Notes: a model not told the origin generated them from the letters alone. A DNA stretch of 64,000 nucleotides from Streptomyces sp. APSN-46.1 (GCF_022815725.1 NZ_JALGRF010000004.1:274133-338132); one strand, 5' to 3'. Shown: positions 41,613 to 50,222, counted from the stretch's first letter. Numbers and translations: made by a program.

Positions 41613-43267
41613 GGGGTGGGGACCGGGGTGGCGGCCGGAGCCTCGGCGTCCGTGGAGCCGGCGTCCGTGGAGCCGGCCTCCGTCGGCGCGTTGGCCGCGG
41701 GCTCCGACTTCAGCGCGACCTCCTTGATGAACACCACCAGCACCAGCGAGAGCAGCGCGAACGGGGCCGCGTACAGGAACACATCGCCGACGCCGTGCCC
41801 GTACGCGGATTCGACGACCGTACGGAACGGGGCGGGCAGCTTGTCGAGGTCGGGGATCCCGCCCCCGGCCGTGCCGCCGTGGCCCATGGCCGCCGCCTTC
41901 GGGCCGAGCGCGGCCAGGCCGTCCTCGACGTAGTGCCTGACCCGGTCGGCCATGACCGCGCCGAGCGCCGAGACGCCCATGGCGCCGCCGAGCGAGCGGA
42001 AGAAGGTGACGACCGAGCTGGCAGCGCCGAGGTCCTCGGGGGCCACCTGGTTCTGGGTGGCGAGGACGAGGTTCTGCATCATCATGCCGAGGCCGAGACC
42101 GGTCAGCGCCATGTAGATCGCGATGTGCCAGTACGGGGTGTCGTACCGCAGGGTGCCCAGCAGGCCGAGTCCGGCCGTCAGGAGCACACCGCCGGAGACG
42201 AGCCACGCCTTCCACTTGCCGGTCTTGGTGATCACCTGACCGGAAAGGGTGGAGGAGACGAAGAGTCCGCCGATCATCGGAATCGTGAGGATTCCGGACA
42301 TCGTCGGGGACTCGCCGCGGGCCAGCTGGAAGAACTGGCTGAAAAACACGGTGCCCGAGAACATCGCGACGCCCACGAACAGCGAGGCCGCCGAGGCCAG
42401 GGTGATGGTCTTGTTGCGGAACAGCCGCAGCGGGATGATCGGGTCGCTCGCGCGGGACTCGACGAGGACGAAGAGCAGGCCGAGGAGCACGGCGCCGCCG
42501 GTCATCGCCCAGGTCTGCCAGGAGATCCACTCGTAGGAGTCCCCGCCCTGCGTGACCCAGATCAGCAGCAGGGACACGGCCCCGCTGATCAGGAAGGCGC
42601 CGAGCCAGTCCACCTTGACGTCGCGGCGGACGACCGGGAGCCGCAGCGTCTTCTGGAGCACGATCAGCGCGATGATCGCGAACGGGACGCCGACGTAGAA
42701 GCACCAGCGCCAGCCCAGCCAGTCGGTGTCCGTGATGACACCGCCGAGCAGCGGGCCGCCGACGGTGGCGACGGCGAAGACCGCGCCGAGGTAGCCGCTG
42801 TACCGGCCGCGCTCGCGCGGGGAGATCATCGCGGCCATCACGATCTGCGCGAGGGCGGACAGGCCGCCGACGCCGATGCCCTGGACGACGCGGCAGGCGA
42901 TGAGCGTGCCGGTGCTCTGGGACAGACCGGCCACGATCGAGCCGAGCACGTAGATGACCAGGGATATCTGGACCAGCAGCTTCTTGCTGAAGAGGTCGGA
43001 CAGCTTGCCCCAGAGGGGAGTCGCGGCCGTCATCGACAGCAGGGCGGCGGTGACGACCCAGGTGTACGAGGACTGGGTGCCGCCGAGGTCGCTGATGATC
43101 TGGGGCAGGGCGTTGGACACGATCGTGGAGGACAGGATCGCCACGAACATGCCGAGCATCAGCCCGGACAGCGCCTTCATGATCTGCGGATGGGTCATGG
43201 GTGCGCCGTCGGACGAGGTCTGCGACGGCCCGTCTCCCCGCACACCGGTGGGTGTGGTCGTAGCCAT
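41609..43267 (-). CDS. DHA2-type MFS multidrug efflux transporter
   Basis: A 552-residue transporter of the EmrB/QacA group with 14 predicted helices. Group signatures are VVTAALLSMTAATPLWGKLSDLF (helix 2-3 loop) and the motif C region around CRVVQGIGVGGLSALAQIV, plus GYLGAVFAVATVGGPLLGGVI. It exports lipophilic drugs in exchange for protons. The C-terminal 25 residues are Ala/Thr/Asp-rich and carry imperfect repeats (STDAGSTDAEAPA). Upstream, past about 290 bp, are a frameshifted remnant and MarR-type palindromes. Its regulator is probably lost or encoded elsewhere. Confidence 0.92.
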   Translation of the reverse strand: MATTTPTGVRGDGPSQTSSDGAPMTHPQIMKALSGLMLGMFVAILSSTIVSNALPQIISDLGGTQSSYTWVVTAALLSMTAATPLWGKLSDLFSKKLLVQISLVIYVLGSIVAGLSQSTGTLIACRVVQGIGVGGLSALAQIVMAAMISPRERGRYSGYLGAVFAVATVGGPLLGGVITDTDWLGWRWCFYVGVPFAIIALIVLQKTLRLPVVRRDVKVDWLGAFLISGAVSLLLIWVTQGGDSYEWISWQTWAMTGGAVLLGLLFVLVESRASDPIIPLRLFRNKTITLASAASLFVGVAMFSGTVFFSQFFQLARGESPTMSGILTIPMIGGLFVSSTLSGQVITKTGKWKAWLVSGGVLLTAGLGLLGTLRYDTPYWHIAIYMALTGLGLGMMMQNLVLATQNQVAPEDLGAASSVVTFFRSLGGAMGVSALGAVMADRVRHYVEDGLAALGPKAAAMGHGGTAGGGIPDLDKLPAPFRTVVESAYGHGVGDVFLYAAPFALLSLVLVVFIKEVALKSEPAANAPTEAGSTDAGSTDAEAPAATPVPTP

Positions 43268-43556
43268 GCGTTTCCTTTGGTCTAAGAGGTGTTCCGCGAT
43301 TCACTGGCCTGCCGGTCCGGTACGATCGGTAGCGGCCGAGAAGACGGCCAGTGTGAGTCAACCGCGTGAGGTTCTGACCACCGGCTTGCCGGTGCGGCGC
43401 CTGCGGCAGTCCGTTGAACTGCGGGCCTCTGCTCACCGAACTCCGGAACGGCCCCGAGCAACCCCGGATGAGACACCGCCAGGTGACCACGTCGGAGCGC
43501 CCGGACCAGCCGACCGGATGCAGTCCGTACCTCCTTCGGGAATTACGGATCAAGTC
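43268..43556. other. Long leader between efflux gene and upstream remnant
   Basis: About 290 bp with no convincing gene in any frame. An isolated strong AAGGAGGT on the minus strand near 43535 has no start codon at the right distance. It may be decayed coding DNA or a 5' leader of the efflux gene. Confidence 0.4.
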
Positions 43557-43722
43557 TTAGAAGCTCGATCGGAGTCGGGCCAGCAGGGTGTTGAGTACGA
43601 CGATTTCCTCGGCGGACCAAGTCCGCCGGGGCTCTCTCCAGCGCGCCGGTGTAGCGGGCACCCAGTTCGGCGAGAGCCTGGATCGGCGGGCTGCCCCCAG
43701 TCTTGTTGCTTAGAGCAACCAT
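43557..43722 (-). pseudogene. Frameshifted small ORF, possibly a regulator remnant
   Basis: Starting at ATG, the frame reads MVALSNKTGGSPPIQALAELGARYTGALERAP. It then loses sense, and the next frame continues RRTWSAEEIVVLNTLLARLRSSF to a stop. The length is 166 bp (55 codons plus one base), consistent with one extra C in the CCCC run near residue 32. The 455 bp from this start to the efflux gene start is close to the size of a MarR gene. The start sits inside MarR-like palindromes. I cannot confirm the family; a sequencing error is also possible. Confidence 0.45.
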
Positions 43723-43739
43723 AGAAACGAATGGTTGCT
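43705..43739. promoter_or_regulatory. Overlapping MarR-type inverted repeats at the efflux promoter
   Basis: GTTGCT-TAG-AGCAAC (43705-43719) and AGCAACCAT / ATGGTTGCT with an 8-bp spacer (43714-43739) overlap and cover the start of the frameshifted remnant. GCAAC palindromes like these are typical of MarR-controlled drug pumps. Confidence 0.6.
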
Positions 43740-43804
43740 ACAGGCAAATTAATCGGGGGGTGGGGCCGGTAAAGGAATCGGAAAACCCGCTAGGGTCCTG
43801 ACCC

Positions 43805-44038
43805 ATGGCTGACAACCACAACTCACAGGCCCCCGAGGGCACCTACGACCCCGCGGGCAGCACTCAGATGTTCCGGGCGTTCGTGGAAGAGGCCGCGCCG
43901 GCTCGGCAGGCCGGGCCCGGCGCCCGCGCGCAGCGGCGAGCCGAGCGGCAGACGGGCTCGAAGAAGGGCGTGTGGCTCGGCGTGGGCGTCGCCCTCGCGC
44001 TGGTCTTCGCCGCGGCCCTGTGGGTCGTCCTGCACTGA
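43805..44038 (+). CDS. Small single-pass membrane protein
   Basis: A 77-residue protein with an N-out or N-in hydrophilic tail (MADNHNSQAPEGTYDPAGST), a basic middle (RAQRRAERQTGSKKG) and one C-terminal membrane segment (about residues 55-75). The positive-inside pattern suggests the long tail faces the cytoplasm. This is a conserved-looking Streptomyces small membrane protein of unknown function. Codon use is normal. Convergent with the lipoprotein gene. Confidence 0.65.
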   Translation: MADNHNSQAPEGTYDPAGSTQMFRAFVEEAAPARQAGPGARAQRRAERQTGSKKGVWLGVGVALALVFAAALWVVLH

Positions 44039-44101
44039 GACCGACGCGGCCGCTGGGGACGACGAGGCCGCTGGGGCTGCTGGGGCTGCTGAGGTCGCGC
44101 C

Positions 44102-44911
44102 TCAGGTCCAGGTCGCCGTGACCTTCTGGGTCTCCACGCGCATTCCCAGGGGGACGCGCCAGGCCTCCACGCAGACCGTGTAGGTCTGGGTCTTCGCCGT
44201 GCCGCCCGCGATCGGCGCCGGCAGGGCCTGGGTCGTGGTGATCGTGGCCCAGTCGATGCCCAGGGCCCCGATGATGTGTGTCGCGAAGGTCACCGTGCCC
44301 GAACGGGCCGCTGTCGTCCCGGTGTTGGTGAAGGTGACGGTGACCCGCTCGCACCACCGGTCGGCAGCCGCCGCGCGGGCCGGGGGGCTCAGGGTCAGCT
44401 TCGCCGGTGTGCCCGGTGGGCCGGGCGGCGTGGAGGGCGTGGGTGAGGGTGTGGTCGGCGTGGCCGGTGTTGAGGGGCCGGTGGTGCCCCCGGGTTGCGC
44501 GGCCCCGGTCCCCGGCTCAGGTCCGGGCCCGTTCGCCGTCCCGGGGGTTCCGCCCGGGGTGGAGGGGCGGCCCGGCTCCGGTGGGGTGCCGGGTGACGTG
44601 GCGGGATCCCCGGGTGCGGTGGGCGTGGCTCCGCCTCCGGTGGAGCCGCCCGACGGACCGGACCCCGGCGCACTGGCCGACGTACTGGACGAAGCCGATG
44701 AGCCGGCCGCGCCGGACGGAGCGGAGAGTGGCTGGAATTCGACCTCGCCCCGGGGCGCCACGTTCTCCCCCGCGCCCCGTTCGGGGCCCGGAGCCGCCGC
44801 GCCCACGGCCGCGTAGCCGTCGCGCGCCGGGCCGCCGCAGCCGGTGAGGGCGACGGCGGCCGTGCAGCACAGGGCGAGCCGGGCGAACGTGCCTCGTGGT
44901 CCCTTTCGCAT
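44102..44911 (-). CDS. Secreted lipoprotein with long Pro/Gly/Thr-rich linker
   Basis: A 269-residue protein. The signal peptide ends with a lipobox AVALTGC (Cys25), so it should be acylated and anchored outside the membrane. A long low-complexity stretch (about residues 55-165) of Ser, Gly, Pro and Thr probably spans the wall. The C-terminal domain (about 170-269) is a beta-rich fold with two Cys (DRWCERVTVTFTNTG and TYTVCVEAWRVP), resembling a cellulose-binding or fibronectin-like module. The ligand is unknown. It is in the same direction as the sigma factor genes, downstream of them. Confidence 0.75.
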   Translation of the reverse strand: MRKGPRGTFARLALCCTAAVALTGCGGPARDGYAAVGAAAPGPERGAGENVAPRGEVEFQPLSAPSGAAGSSASSSTSASAPGSGPSGGSTGGGATPTAPGDPATSPGTPPEPGRPSTPGGTPGTANGPGPEPGTGAAQPGGTTGPSTPATPTTPSPTPSTPPGPPGTPAKLTLSPPARAAAADRWCERVTVTFTNTGTTAARSGTVTFATHIIGALGIDWATITTTQALPAPIAGGTAKTQTYTVCVEAWRVPLGMRVETQKVTATWT

Positions 44912-44960
44912 CGCGTCAGTTTTCCTGACGGGACGTCAAATCTGAACCCAGAGGGAAGGG

Positions 44961-45803
44961 TTACTCGCCGATCAGGCCCTCGCGCAGCTGCGCGAGGGTG
45001 CGGGTGAGCAGCCGGGAGACGTGCATCTGGGAGATGCCGACCTCCTCGCCGATCTGCGACTGCGTCATGTTCGCGAAGAACCGCAGCATGATGATCTGCC
45101 GTTCCCGGGCAGGGAGTTTGGCGAGCAGCGGCTTGAGCGACTCGCGGTACTCGACGCCTTCGAGCGCGGTGTCCTCGTACCCGAGCCGGTCCGCGAGCGA
45201 GCCCTCGCCGCCCTCGTCCTCGGGGGAGGGCGAGTCGAGCGAGGAAGCGGTGTACGCGTTGCCGACGGCGAGTCCGTCGACGACGTCCTCCTCCGAGACC
45301 CCGAGTACGGCCGCGAGTTCCGGCACGGTCGGCGAGCGGTCGAGCTTCTGGGCGAGCTCGTCGCTGGCTTTGGTGAGGGCGAGGCGGAGCTCCTGGAGGC
45401 GGCGCGGGACGCGCACGGACCAGGAGGTGTCCCTAAAGAATCGTTTGATCTCGCCCACGACGGTCGGCATCGCGAACGTCGGGAACTCCACGCCGCGTTC
45501 GCAGTCGAACCGGTCGATCGCCTTGATCAGGCCGATCGTACCGACCTGGACGATGTCCTCCATCGGCTCGTTGCGGCTGCGGAACCTGGCCGCGGCGTAC
45601 CGCACCAGAGGCAGGTTCAGCTCGATCAGGGTGTCGCGTACGTAGGCCCGTTCGGGGCTGTCCGCGTCCAGGGCGGCCAGTCGCTGGAAGAGGGAGCGGG
45701 ACAGGGTGCGGGTGTCGATGGCTTCCGAGCGGCGGTTGGACACTGCCGGCAGCTCACGCTTGACGAGCGTGAGCACCTTGGAGCTGCCCTGGTCTACGGA
45801 CAT
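44961..45803 (-). CDS. sigN: RNA polymerase sigma factor of the SigB/SigF/SigG group, SigN
   Basis: A 280-residue group 3 sigma factor. Region 2 contains [39 protein letters not shown], region 3 the [25 protein letters not shown] stretch onward, and region 4 [37 protein letters not shown]. In S. coelicolor sigN lies next to sigF and acts in aerial hyphae and sporulation. The gene beside it here is SigF-like, which supports the name. ATG start after AAGGGGG. A GTTT-N16-CGGTAT sequence in its upstream region resembles promoters of this sigma class. Confidence 0.8.
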   Translation of the reverse strand: MSVDQGSSKVLTLVKRELPAVSNRRSEAIDTRTLSRSLFQRLAALDADSPERAYVRDTLIELNLPLVRYAAARFRSRNEPMEDIVQVGTIGLIKAIDRFDCERGVEFPTFAMPTVVGEIKRFFRDTSWSVRVPRRLQELRLALTKASDELAQKLDRSPTVPELAAVLGVSEEDVVDGLAVGNAYTASSLDSPSPEDEGGEGSLADRLGYEDTALEGVEYRESLKPLLAKLPARERQIIMLRFFANMTQSQIGEEVGISQMHVSRLLTRTLAQLREGLIGE

Positions 45804-45872
45804 GCCACCCCCTTGAGGTCGCGGACGGTCGCGTCTCTGCGCGCCCGTCGGAGGAACGCAGCCTCCACCTGA

Positions 45873-45898
45873 ATACCGGAGGCGGGGCTGCGGCAAAC
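45873..45898 (-). promoter_or_regulatory. Candidate SigB/SigN-class promoter for sigN
   Basis: On the minus strand: GTTT, 16 bases, CGGTAT, similar to the GNNT-N14-16-GGGTAY consensus of SigB-class sigma factors in Streptomyces. It lies 70-95 bp before the sigN start. Autoregulation is inferred. Confidence 0.4.
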
Positions 45899-46024
45899 GC
45901 GGTTCCAGCAGAATGTCACATGTCGGCAACACGCTGTAGCGCCATGTCGACAAGTATCTCCAGCGACAGACCGGAATGAGCCCGTTCTGTCGGGAAACGG
46001 CGGAGGGATCTCCACTCGTTCCGG

Positions 46025-47029
46025 TTACGCCTCGATCCTGTTTGCGGATCGCAGCCTGGCGAAGCTGCGGGCGAGCAACCGGGACACGTGCATCTGGGAG
46101 ACGCCCAGCTCCGCGCTGATCTGCGACTGCGTCAGATTGTTGTAGTACCGCAGGAGGAGGATCCGCTGCTCGCGCTCGGGCAGCTGTACGAGGAGGTGGC
46201 GGACGAGGTCGCGGTGTTCGACCCCGGCCAGCTCCGGGTCCTCGTAGCCGAGGCGGTCGAGCAGTCCGGGCAGCCCGTCGCCCTCCTGGGCGGCTTCGAG
46301 GGAGGTCGCGTGGTAGCTCCGCCCGGCCTCGATACAGGAGAGCACTTCATCCTCGGTGATCCGCAGCCGCTCGGCGATCTCGGCCGTCGTCGGGGTGCGC
46401 CCGTGGAGCGTGGTGAGGTCCTCGGTGGCCGCGTTGACCTGGACCCACAGCTCGTGGAGCCGGCGCGGGACGTGGACGGTGCGGACGTTGTCGCGGAAGT
46501 ACCGCTTGATCTCGCCCACGACGGTCGGCATGGCGAACGTCGGGAACTGCACCCCGCGGTCCGGGTCGAAGCGGTCGATGGCGTTGATGAGGCCGATGGT
46601 GCCGACCTGGATCACGTCCTCCATCGGCTCGTTGCGGCTGCGGAAGCGGGCTGCCGCGTACCGCACGAGCGGGAGGTTGGCCTCGATCAGGGCGCCGCGC
46701 ACCCGGTGGTGCTCCCCGGTGCCGGGCTGGAGGCCCTTCAGCTGCCCGAACAGGACCTGGGTGAGGGCCCGGGTGTCCGCGCCCCGGCTCTGGGGTCGCT
46801 GGGGGGCCGGGGCGGGTGGCGGCTCCTGCGGGGCGTCGTGCTGGGCCGGGACCTGGGAGTCGTGCGGGGAGCGCCCGGTGTCGTGCGGAGTGCGCCCCGC
46901 ATCGTGCGGGGTGCGCCCGGTGTCGTGCGGGGGTTCCCGCGGGGCGTCGTGCGCGGCCTCCTGCGGGGCGTCCTGCGAGGGGTCCTGCTGGGGTGGCACT
47001 TGAGGCGCAGTACTGGCCGGCACGGTCAC
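46025..47029 (-). CDS. sigF: RNA polymerase sigma factor SigF (sporulation)
   Basis: A 334-residue group 3 sigma factor, expected to act late in spore maturation. The conserved part begins at [20 protein letters not shown] and ends SANRIEA, matching my memory of Streptomyces SigF. Region 2 is [42 protein letters not shown] and region 4 [37 protein letters not shown]. The N-terminus is about 45 residues longer than usual and holds 7-residue repeats ([21 protein letters not shown]). GTG start after GAAGGGG. Its partner-switching regulators are not in this window. Confidence 0.85.
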   Translation of the reverse strand: MTVPASTAPQVPPQQDPSQDAPQEAAHDAPREPPHDTGRTPHDAGRTPHDTGRSPHDSQVPAQHDAPQEPPPAPAPQRPQSRGADTRALTQVLFGQLKGLQPGTGEHHRVRGALIEANLPLVRYAAARFRSRNEPMEDVIQVGTIGLINAIDRFDPDRGVQFPTFAMPTVVGEIKRYFRDNVRTVHVPRRLHELWVQVNAATEDLTTLHGRTPTTAEIAERLRITEDEVLSCIEAGRSYHATSLEAAQEGDGLPGLLDRLGYEDPELAGVEHRDLVRHLLVQLPEREQRILLLRYYNNLTQSQISAELGVSQMHVSRLLARSFARLRSANRIEA

Positions 47030-47262
47030 GCCACCCCTTCAGTCAACTATCTGTCAAAACCGGTCATAGCATCACAAGACATGTGTACTGGGCGCAAGCA
47101 CCGTATATCGCCGTGTTGAAGGCAAGTTGGGCATATCGGGAGGTGCAGGCTACCGCCGCACACGGCCCCGGACCTGGAGCCGGACCGTACGGAGCGCGAA
47201 AAGCCCCCCACGTGTGCGAGTGGGGGGCCGGGGCGTCCGAAGAACCGATTCAGCGTAGGGGG

Positions 47263-47424
47263 TCAGCGCACCAGTTCGGTCATGAACTCGCCGATCGCGG
47301 AAGCGGCGTCCGAGATGCCCTGGAAGCCGATGAGCACGAGATCGGCCGCCTTGACCGGCTGGGTGATGATCACGAAGAGTGCGAACACGACGAGCGCGCC
47401 CATGACGAGCTTCTTGGTCTCCAC
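47263..47424 (-). CDS. Small single-pass membrane protein
   Basis: A 53-residue protein (ETKKLVMGALVVFALFVIITQP..., then AADLVLIGFQGISDAASAIGEF). The first half is a membrane helix; the second is amphipathic. The GTG start was preferred to an in-frame TTG because GGGGAGG precedes it. The frame is convincing by codon use and conservation-like composition. Function unknown. It is in the 5' flank of sigF. Confidence 0.6.
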   Translation of the reverse strand: METKKLVMGALVVFALFVIITQPVKAADLVLIGFQGISDAASAIGEFMTELVR

Positions 47425-47595
47425 GAGCGGTGTCGGCCTCCCCAACCGGTACTGCAAAGTCGGGTGAGTCTAACCGGTCGGGTTTGGACACTCACCCGGT
47501 CTTTAAGTACCAAGGACCTGGCACTCCAGGTCCTTTCCCGGTCCGCCCGGGGGCGCGGGGCGCGCGGGATTGACCACGTCGACCGCGTCGACCAC

Positions 47596-47633
47596 GTCGA
47601 AGGCCCCGACCGATCCCGGTCGGGGCCTTCGAC
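47596..47633. terminator. Long hairpin terminator
   Basis: A perfect 17-bp stem GTCGAAGGCCCCGACCG / CGGTCGGGGCCTTCGAC with a 4-base loop, between two minus-strand genes. It probably ends the upstream small secreted-protein transcript. Confidence 0.8.
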
Positions 47634-47683
47634 GCGTATGCGCCGCGTATTTCGACGCGTTGCGGACCGATCGCGCCGTCGCT

Positions 47684-47971
47684 CTACTGGATGGCGCCGG
47701 CCAGGTCCGTGAGCGGCTGTACGGGGGCGATCACGGGCGCCAGCTGGTTCGGCAGGTCCATCAGCTGGTTGAGCTGGTTCAGGTCGTTGAGCTTGGCGCC
47801 GATGTCCTGGACGGAATGCGGGGTGGCCCCCTCCGGCATGCCCGGGGCGGCCGTCGGCAGGTCCGGAAGGGTAAGGGGGGCGATCGGGGCGGCGGAGGCG
47901 GCCGGAGCGGCGAGGCCCGCGGCGGCGCCCGCGAGGGCGATGGCGGCGAGCATGCGCTGGGTCTTGGTCAT
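47684..47971 (-). CDS. Small secreted protein
   Basis: A 95-residue preprotein. A signal peptide (about residues 1-28, TKTQRMLAAIALAGAAAGLA then ASAAP) is followed by a short mature part rich in Leu, Pro, Asn and Gln (LNDLNQLNQLMDLPNQL). The repeated Leu-Asn/Gln pattern suggests an amphipathic helix. No Cys. Similar tiny secreted proteins are common in Streptomyces and have no assigned function. A terminator follows it. Confidence 0.65.
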   Translation of the reverse strand: MTKTQRMLAAIALAGAAAGLAAPAASAAPIAPLTLPDLPTAAPGMPEGATPHSVQDIGAKLNDLNQLNQLMDLPNQLAPVIAPVQPLTDLAGAIQ

Positions 47972-48068
47972 GCCGTGACAACGGCCGAGCGGGCGGCCGG
48001 GTCACGCGGTCGTCCCCCGGAGGGGCGCCGCGGAAGCCGTTCGGCGCGGCGCGAGGCCCGGAAAACTC

Positions 48069-48102
48069 CGAGAGCCCCGGCCCTTGCGGGACGAGGCTCT
48101 CG
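48069..48102 (-). terminator. Hairpin terminator after tRNA-Ser(CGA)
   Basis: On the minus strand the arms CGAGAGCC / GGCTCTCG extend inward with further pairs around a GCAA loop. It lies directly past the tRNA 3' end. Confidence 0.75.
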
Positions 48103-48110
48103 ATCAAGAG

Positions 48111-48195
48111 CGGTAGTGGAGGGATTTGAACCCCCGATGGGTTGCCCCATACTCGCTTTCGAGGCGAGCTCCTTCGGCCACTCGGACACACTACC
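48111..48195 (-). tRNA. tRNA-Ser(CGA)
   Basis: A type II tRNA with a long variable arm. Acceptor stem GGTAGTG / CACTACC, anticodon stem CTCGC / GCGAG with loop CTCGAAA, T arm with GGTTCAAATCC. The anticodon CGA (48159-48161, minus) reads UCG. It is the third serine tRNA in the window. Confidence 0.96.
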
Positions 48196-48254
48196 GGGAG
48201 AGATCCTAGCCCAAGGTGGGGAGTGCTTCGCAACTCGGGACCGCGTGGCCCTCC

Positions 48255-48773
48255 TCACCGCTCCCGGAAGAAGTCCGTCAGCTGCCGGGCGCACTCCCGC
48301 GCCAGCACCCCGCGGATCACCTCGGGCCGGTGGTTGAGCCTGCGGTCCCGTACGAGGTCCCACAGCGACCCCGCCGCGCCCGCCTTCTCGTCCCCCGCGC
48401 CGTAGACGAGCCGGGCCACCCGCGACTGCACGAGCGCGCCCGCGCACATCACGCACGGCTCCAGGGTGACCACCAGGGTGCACCCCGGAAGCCGCCATTC
48501 CCCGAGCTGGGCGGCCGCCCGGCGCAGCGCCAGTACCTCGGCGTGCGCCGTGGGATCGCCGGTGGCCTCCCGCTCGTTGTACCCGGTGGCGAGGAGCTCC
48601 CCGTCCGGGCCGAGCACGACGGCACCGACCGGCACATCGCCGGCCGGTACCGCCCGGGCGGCCTCCTGGAGCGCCAGGCGCATGGAGGGCCGCCAGGGGT
48701 CCCGGACGGGATCGGCATCGGCATCGGGATCGGGATCGGAGTGGTGCGGAGAGGTCGCGTGCGGGTCGGTCAC
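48255..48773 (-). CDS. tadA: tRNA-specific adenosine deaminase
   Basis: A 172-residue enzyme that deaminates A34 of tRNA-Arg(ACG) to inosine. Zinc and catalytic residues are His77 and Glu79 (TAHAEVLALR) and Cys107/Cys110 (TLEPCVMCAG). The N-terminal tail is longer than usual and has an acidic DPDPDADADP run from a short tandem repeat. The substrate tRNA gene is 18 kb away in this window. GTG start overlaps the stop of the next upstream gene by one base, so the two are coupled. Confidence 0.93.
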   Translation of the reverse strand: MTDPHATSPHHSDPDPDADADPVRDPWRPSMRLALQEAARAVPAGDVPVGAVVLGPDGELLATGYNEREATGDPTAHAEVLALRRAAAQLGEWRLPGCTLVVTLEPCVMCAGALVQSRVARLVYGAGDEKAGAAGSLWDLVRDRRLNHRPEVIRGVLARECARQLTDFFRER

Positions 48774-49321
48774 TAGCGGACGGCCTCCAGCACCTCGGTG
48801 GCGCCGAGCGAGTCGGCGATCTCCGTGAGGGGGTCCCCGTCGAGGGTCATCAGTTGTTTGTGGCTCACCCCGAGGTCGTCCAGCAGCCGGGGATCACCGA
48901 GCGGACCGGCCGGCACCGGCTCCGCGCCGGTCCCGCCCTCCTCGTCCGCGTCGTCGTCCTCGTCCGTGAAAGCGGCGATCGCGTCTTCCTCGCCGTCCTC
49001 GGTGCCGTCCAGGTCCAGCTCGTCGAGTTCGTCGTCCTCCTCGTCGCTGCCCAGCAGCTCGTCGGTCAGCATCGAGCCGTAGGAGCTGCGGGAGGCCGCG
49101 GAGGCGTTCGATACGAAGTACCGCGGGTCCTCCTCGCCGTCCACGCGGATGACGCCGAACCAGGCGTCCTCCTGCTCGATGAGGGCGACCACCGTGTCGT
49201 CGTCGACAGCGGCGGACCGGGCGAGATCGATCAGATCACTCAGAGACTCGACAGCGTCGAGTTCCATGTCGCTCGCTTCCCACCCGTCTTCGGTGCGCGC
49301 GAGCAGTGCGGCGAAATACAC
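48773..49321 (-). CDS. tRNA adenosine deaminase-associated protein
   Basis: A 182-residue protein of the actinobacterial family named for its place beside tadA. It starts MYFAALLARTEDGWEASD-like (GTG start after GGGAGAG; a longer ATG start seven codons earlier is possible). A folded N-terminal part (about residues 1-80) leads to a very acidic central stretch (about 85-135, many Glu/Asp). A C-terminal helical part follows (about 140-182, LLDDLGVSHKQLMTLDGD). Its stop codon overlaps the tadA start. The function is unknown beyond the operon link. Confidence 0.82.
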   Translation of the reverse strand: MYFAALLARTEDGWEASDMELDAVESLSDLIDLARSAAVDDDTVVALIEQEDAWFGVIRVDGEEDPRYFVSNASAASRSSYGSMLTDELLGSDEEDDELDELDLDGTEDGEEDAIAAFTDEDDDADEEGGTGAEPVPAGPLGDPRLLDDLGVSHKQLMTLDGDPLTEIADSLGATEVLEAVR

Positions 49322-49884
49322 CGTGACTCTCCCACTGGTCATAGGCGTGCCGGTTGGAGGTCCCCCCGGCCGGAGGTTGGGGTCGAACGGCCGCCGTGCT
49401 CGCCGTTCATGCCCCGCCCAATCGGCATCGTGGCAGAAACAGCGGCTTTGCGAGAGGTCTTCCGCGCTGCGTCGTGCCGTGCCGTGCGCTCCGCGGGTTG
49501 TACGGGGGGTGCGTGACGGCAGCTCGGGGTGCCGTCCCGCGGCGCCGGTACGGCCGCGCCGGATCCGCTTCGCCGCCCGGCGTGCCGGTTGCTGCGTGTG
49601 GCGTACCCGGCCACCGGCCGACACCCCCACTGCCCCGCCGACGCCCGCGCCCGGGCACCGGCTGCCGCCCGGTGCAGCTGGCGCAGTCTCGGGGGCGCGA
49701 CCGGGCCTGGGCCCGGTGTCCCGCGCGGAGCGGTCGGCCGGCCAGGGGCGGGCCGGTCCGGGCCATGAGCCGCGCCGGCGGGGCGCCCGGGCGCCGGCTG
49801 CTGCCGGGGTGCGGACAGGCGGGTCTCGGGTCGCACCCGCCGGGTGGCTCCCCGCGCCGGCGGGGCGGAAGGCTCGGGGGTGGG
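49322..49884. other. Long intergenic region
   Basis: About 560 bp, very GC-rich, between two minus-strand genes. I see no convincing gene. It should hold the promoter of the tadA operon. A short inverted element around GGAGGTCCCCCC near 49355 may be a hairpin. Confidence 0.4.
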
Positions 49885-50142
49885 CTACCAGCGGAAGGTG
49901 CGCATGCGCATTTGTTGGCGCATGCGGGCCGCGCGGGCGCGGCGGGGTTGGACGCGGTCGCGCAGTTCGCGGGCCTCCATCAGGTCGCGCAGGAACTGCG
50001 CGCGTCGCGCTCTGCGCTGCGCCGGGGTTTCCGGCGCGTCGTACTCGTCGCTCTCGTCCGTCGGCTGCACGTCGGGCATCGGCCACCACCCCGGGCTGGT
50101 CCGGTCGTCCTCCTCCGCCGGCGCGAAGCAGTCCCCCCGCAC
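49885..50142 (-). CDS. Small Arg-rich protein
   Basis: An 85-residue protein, or 64 residues from the second start (MPDVQPTDESDEYDAPETP). The N-terminus is acidic. The C-terminal half is a long basic helix (RRARRAQFLRDLMEARELRDRVQPRRARAARMRQQMRMRTFRW), shown here in pieces: RRARRAQFLRD, then RMRQQMRMRTFRW. It ends in a compact aromatic/basic tail. This looks like a nucleic acid or ribosome-associated protein, but nothing proves that. GTG start after GGAAGG. Confidence 0.6.
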   Translation of the reverse strand: MRGDCFAPAEEDDRTSPGWWPMPDVQPTDESDEYDAPETPAQRRARRAQFLRDLMEARELRDRVQPRRARAARMRQQMRMRTFRW

Positions 50143-50222
50143 CCCACCTTCCCCCCGATGGCCGGATTGATGCCACTCAAGCGCAGGTCAGACAGGTGGG
50201 ACAGGTGAGACGGGGCAGACGG

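Noticed and set aside
43268..43556. A complete MarR gene in the space before the efflux pump
   Set aside because: No frame of the 290 bp gives a MarR-like protein; only a possible remnant remains.
49339..49836. A 165-codon open frame upstream of the tRNA deaminase operon
   Set aside because: Low-complexity Arg/Pro/Ala content with no ribosome binding site; regarded as GC-rich noncoding DNA.
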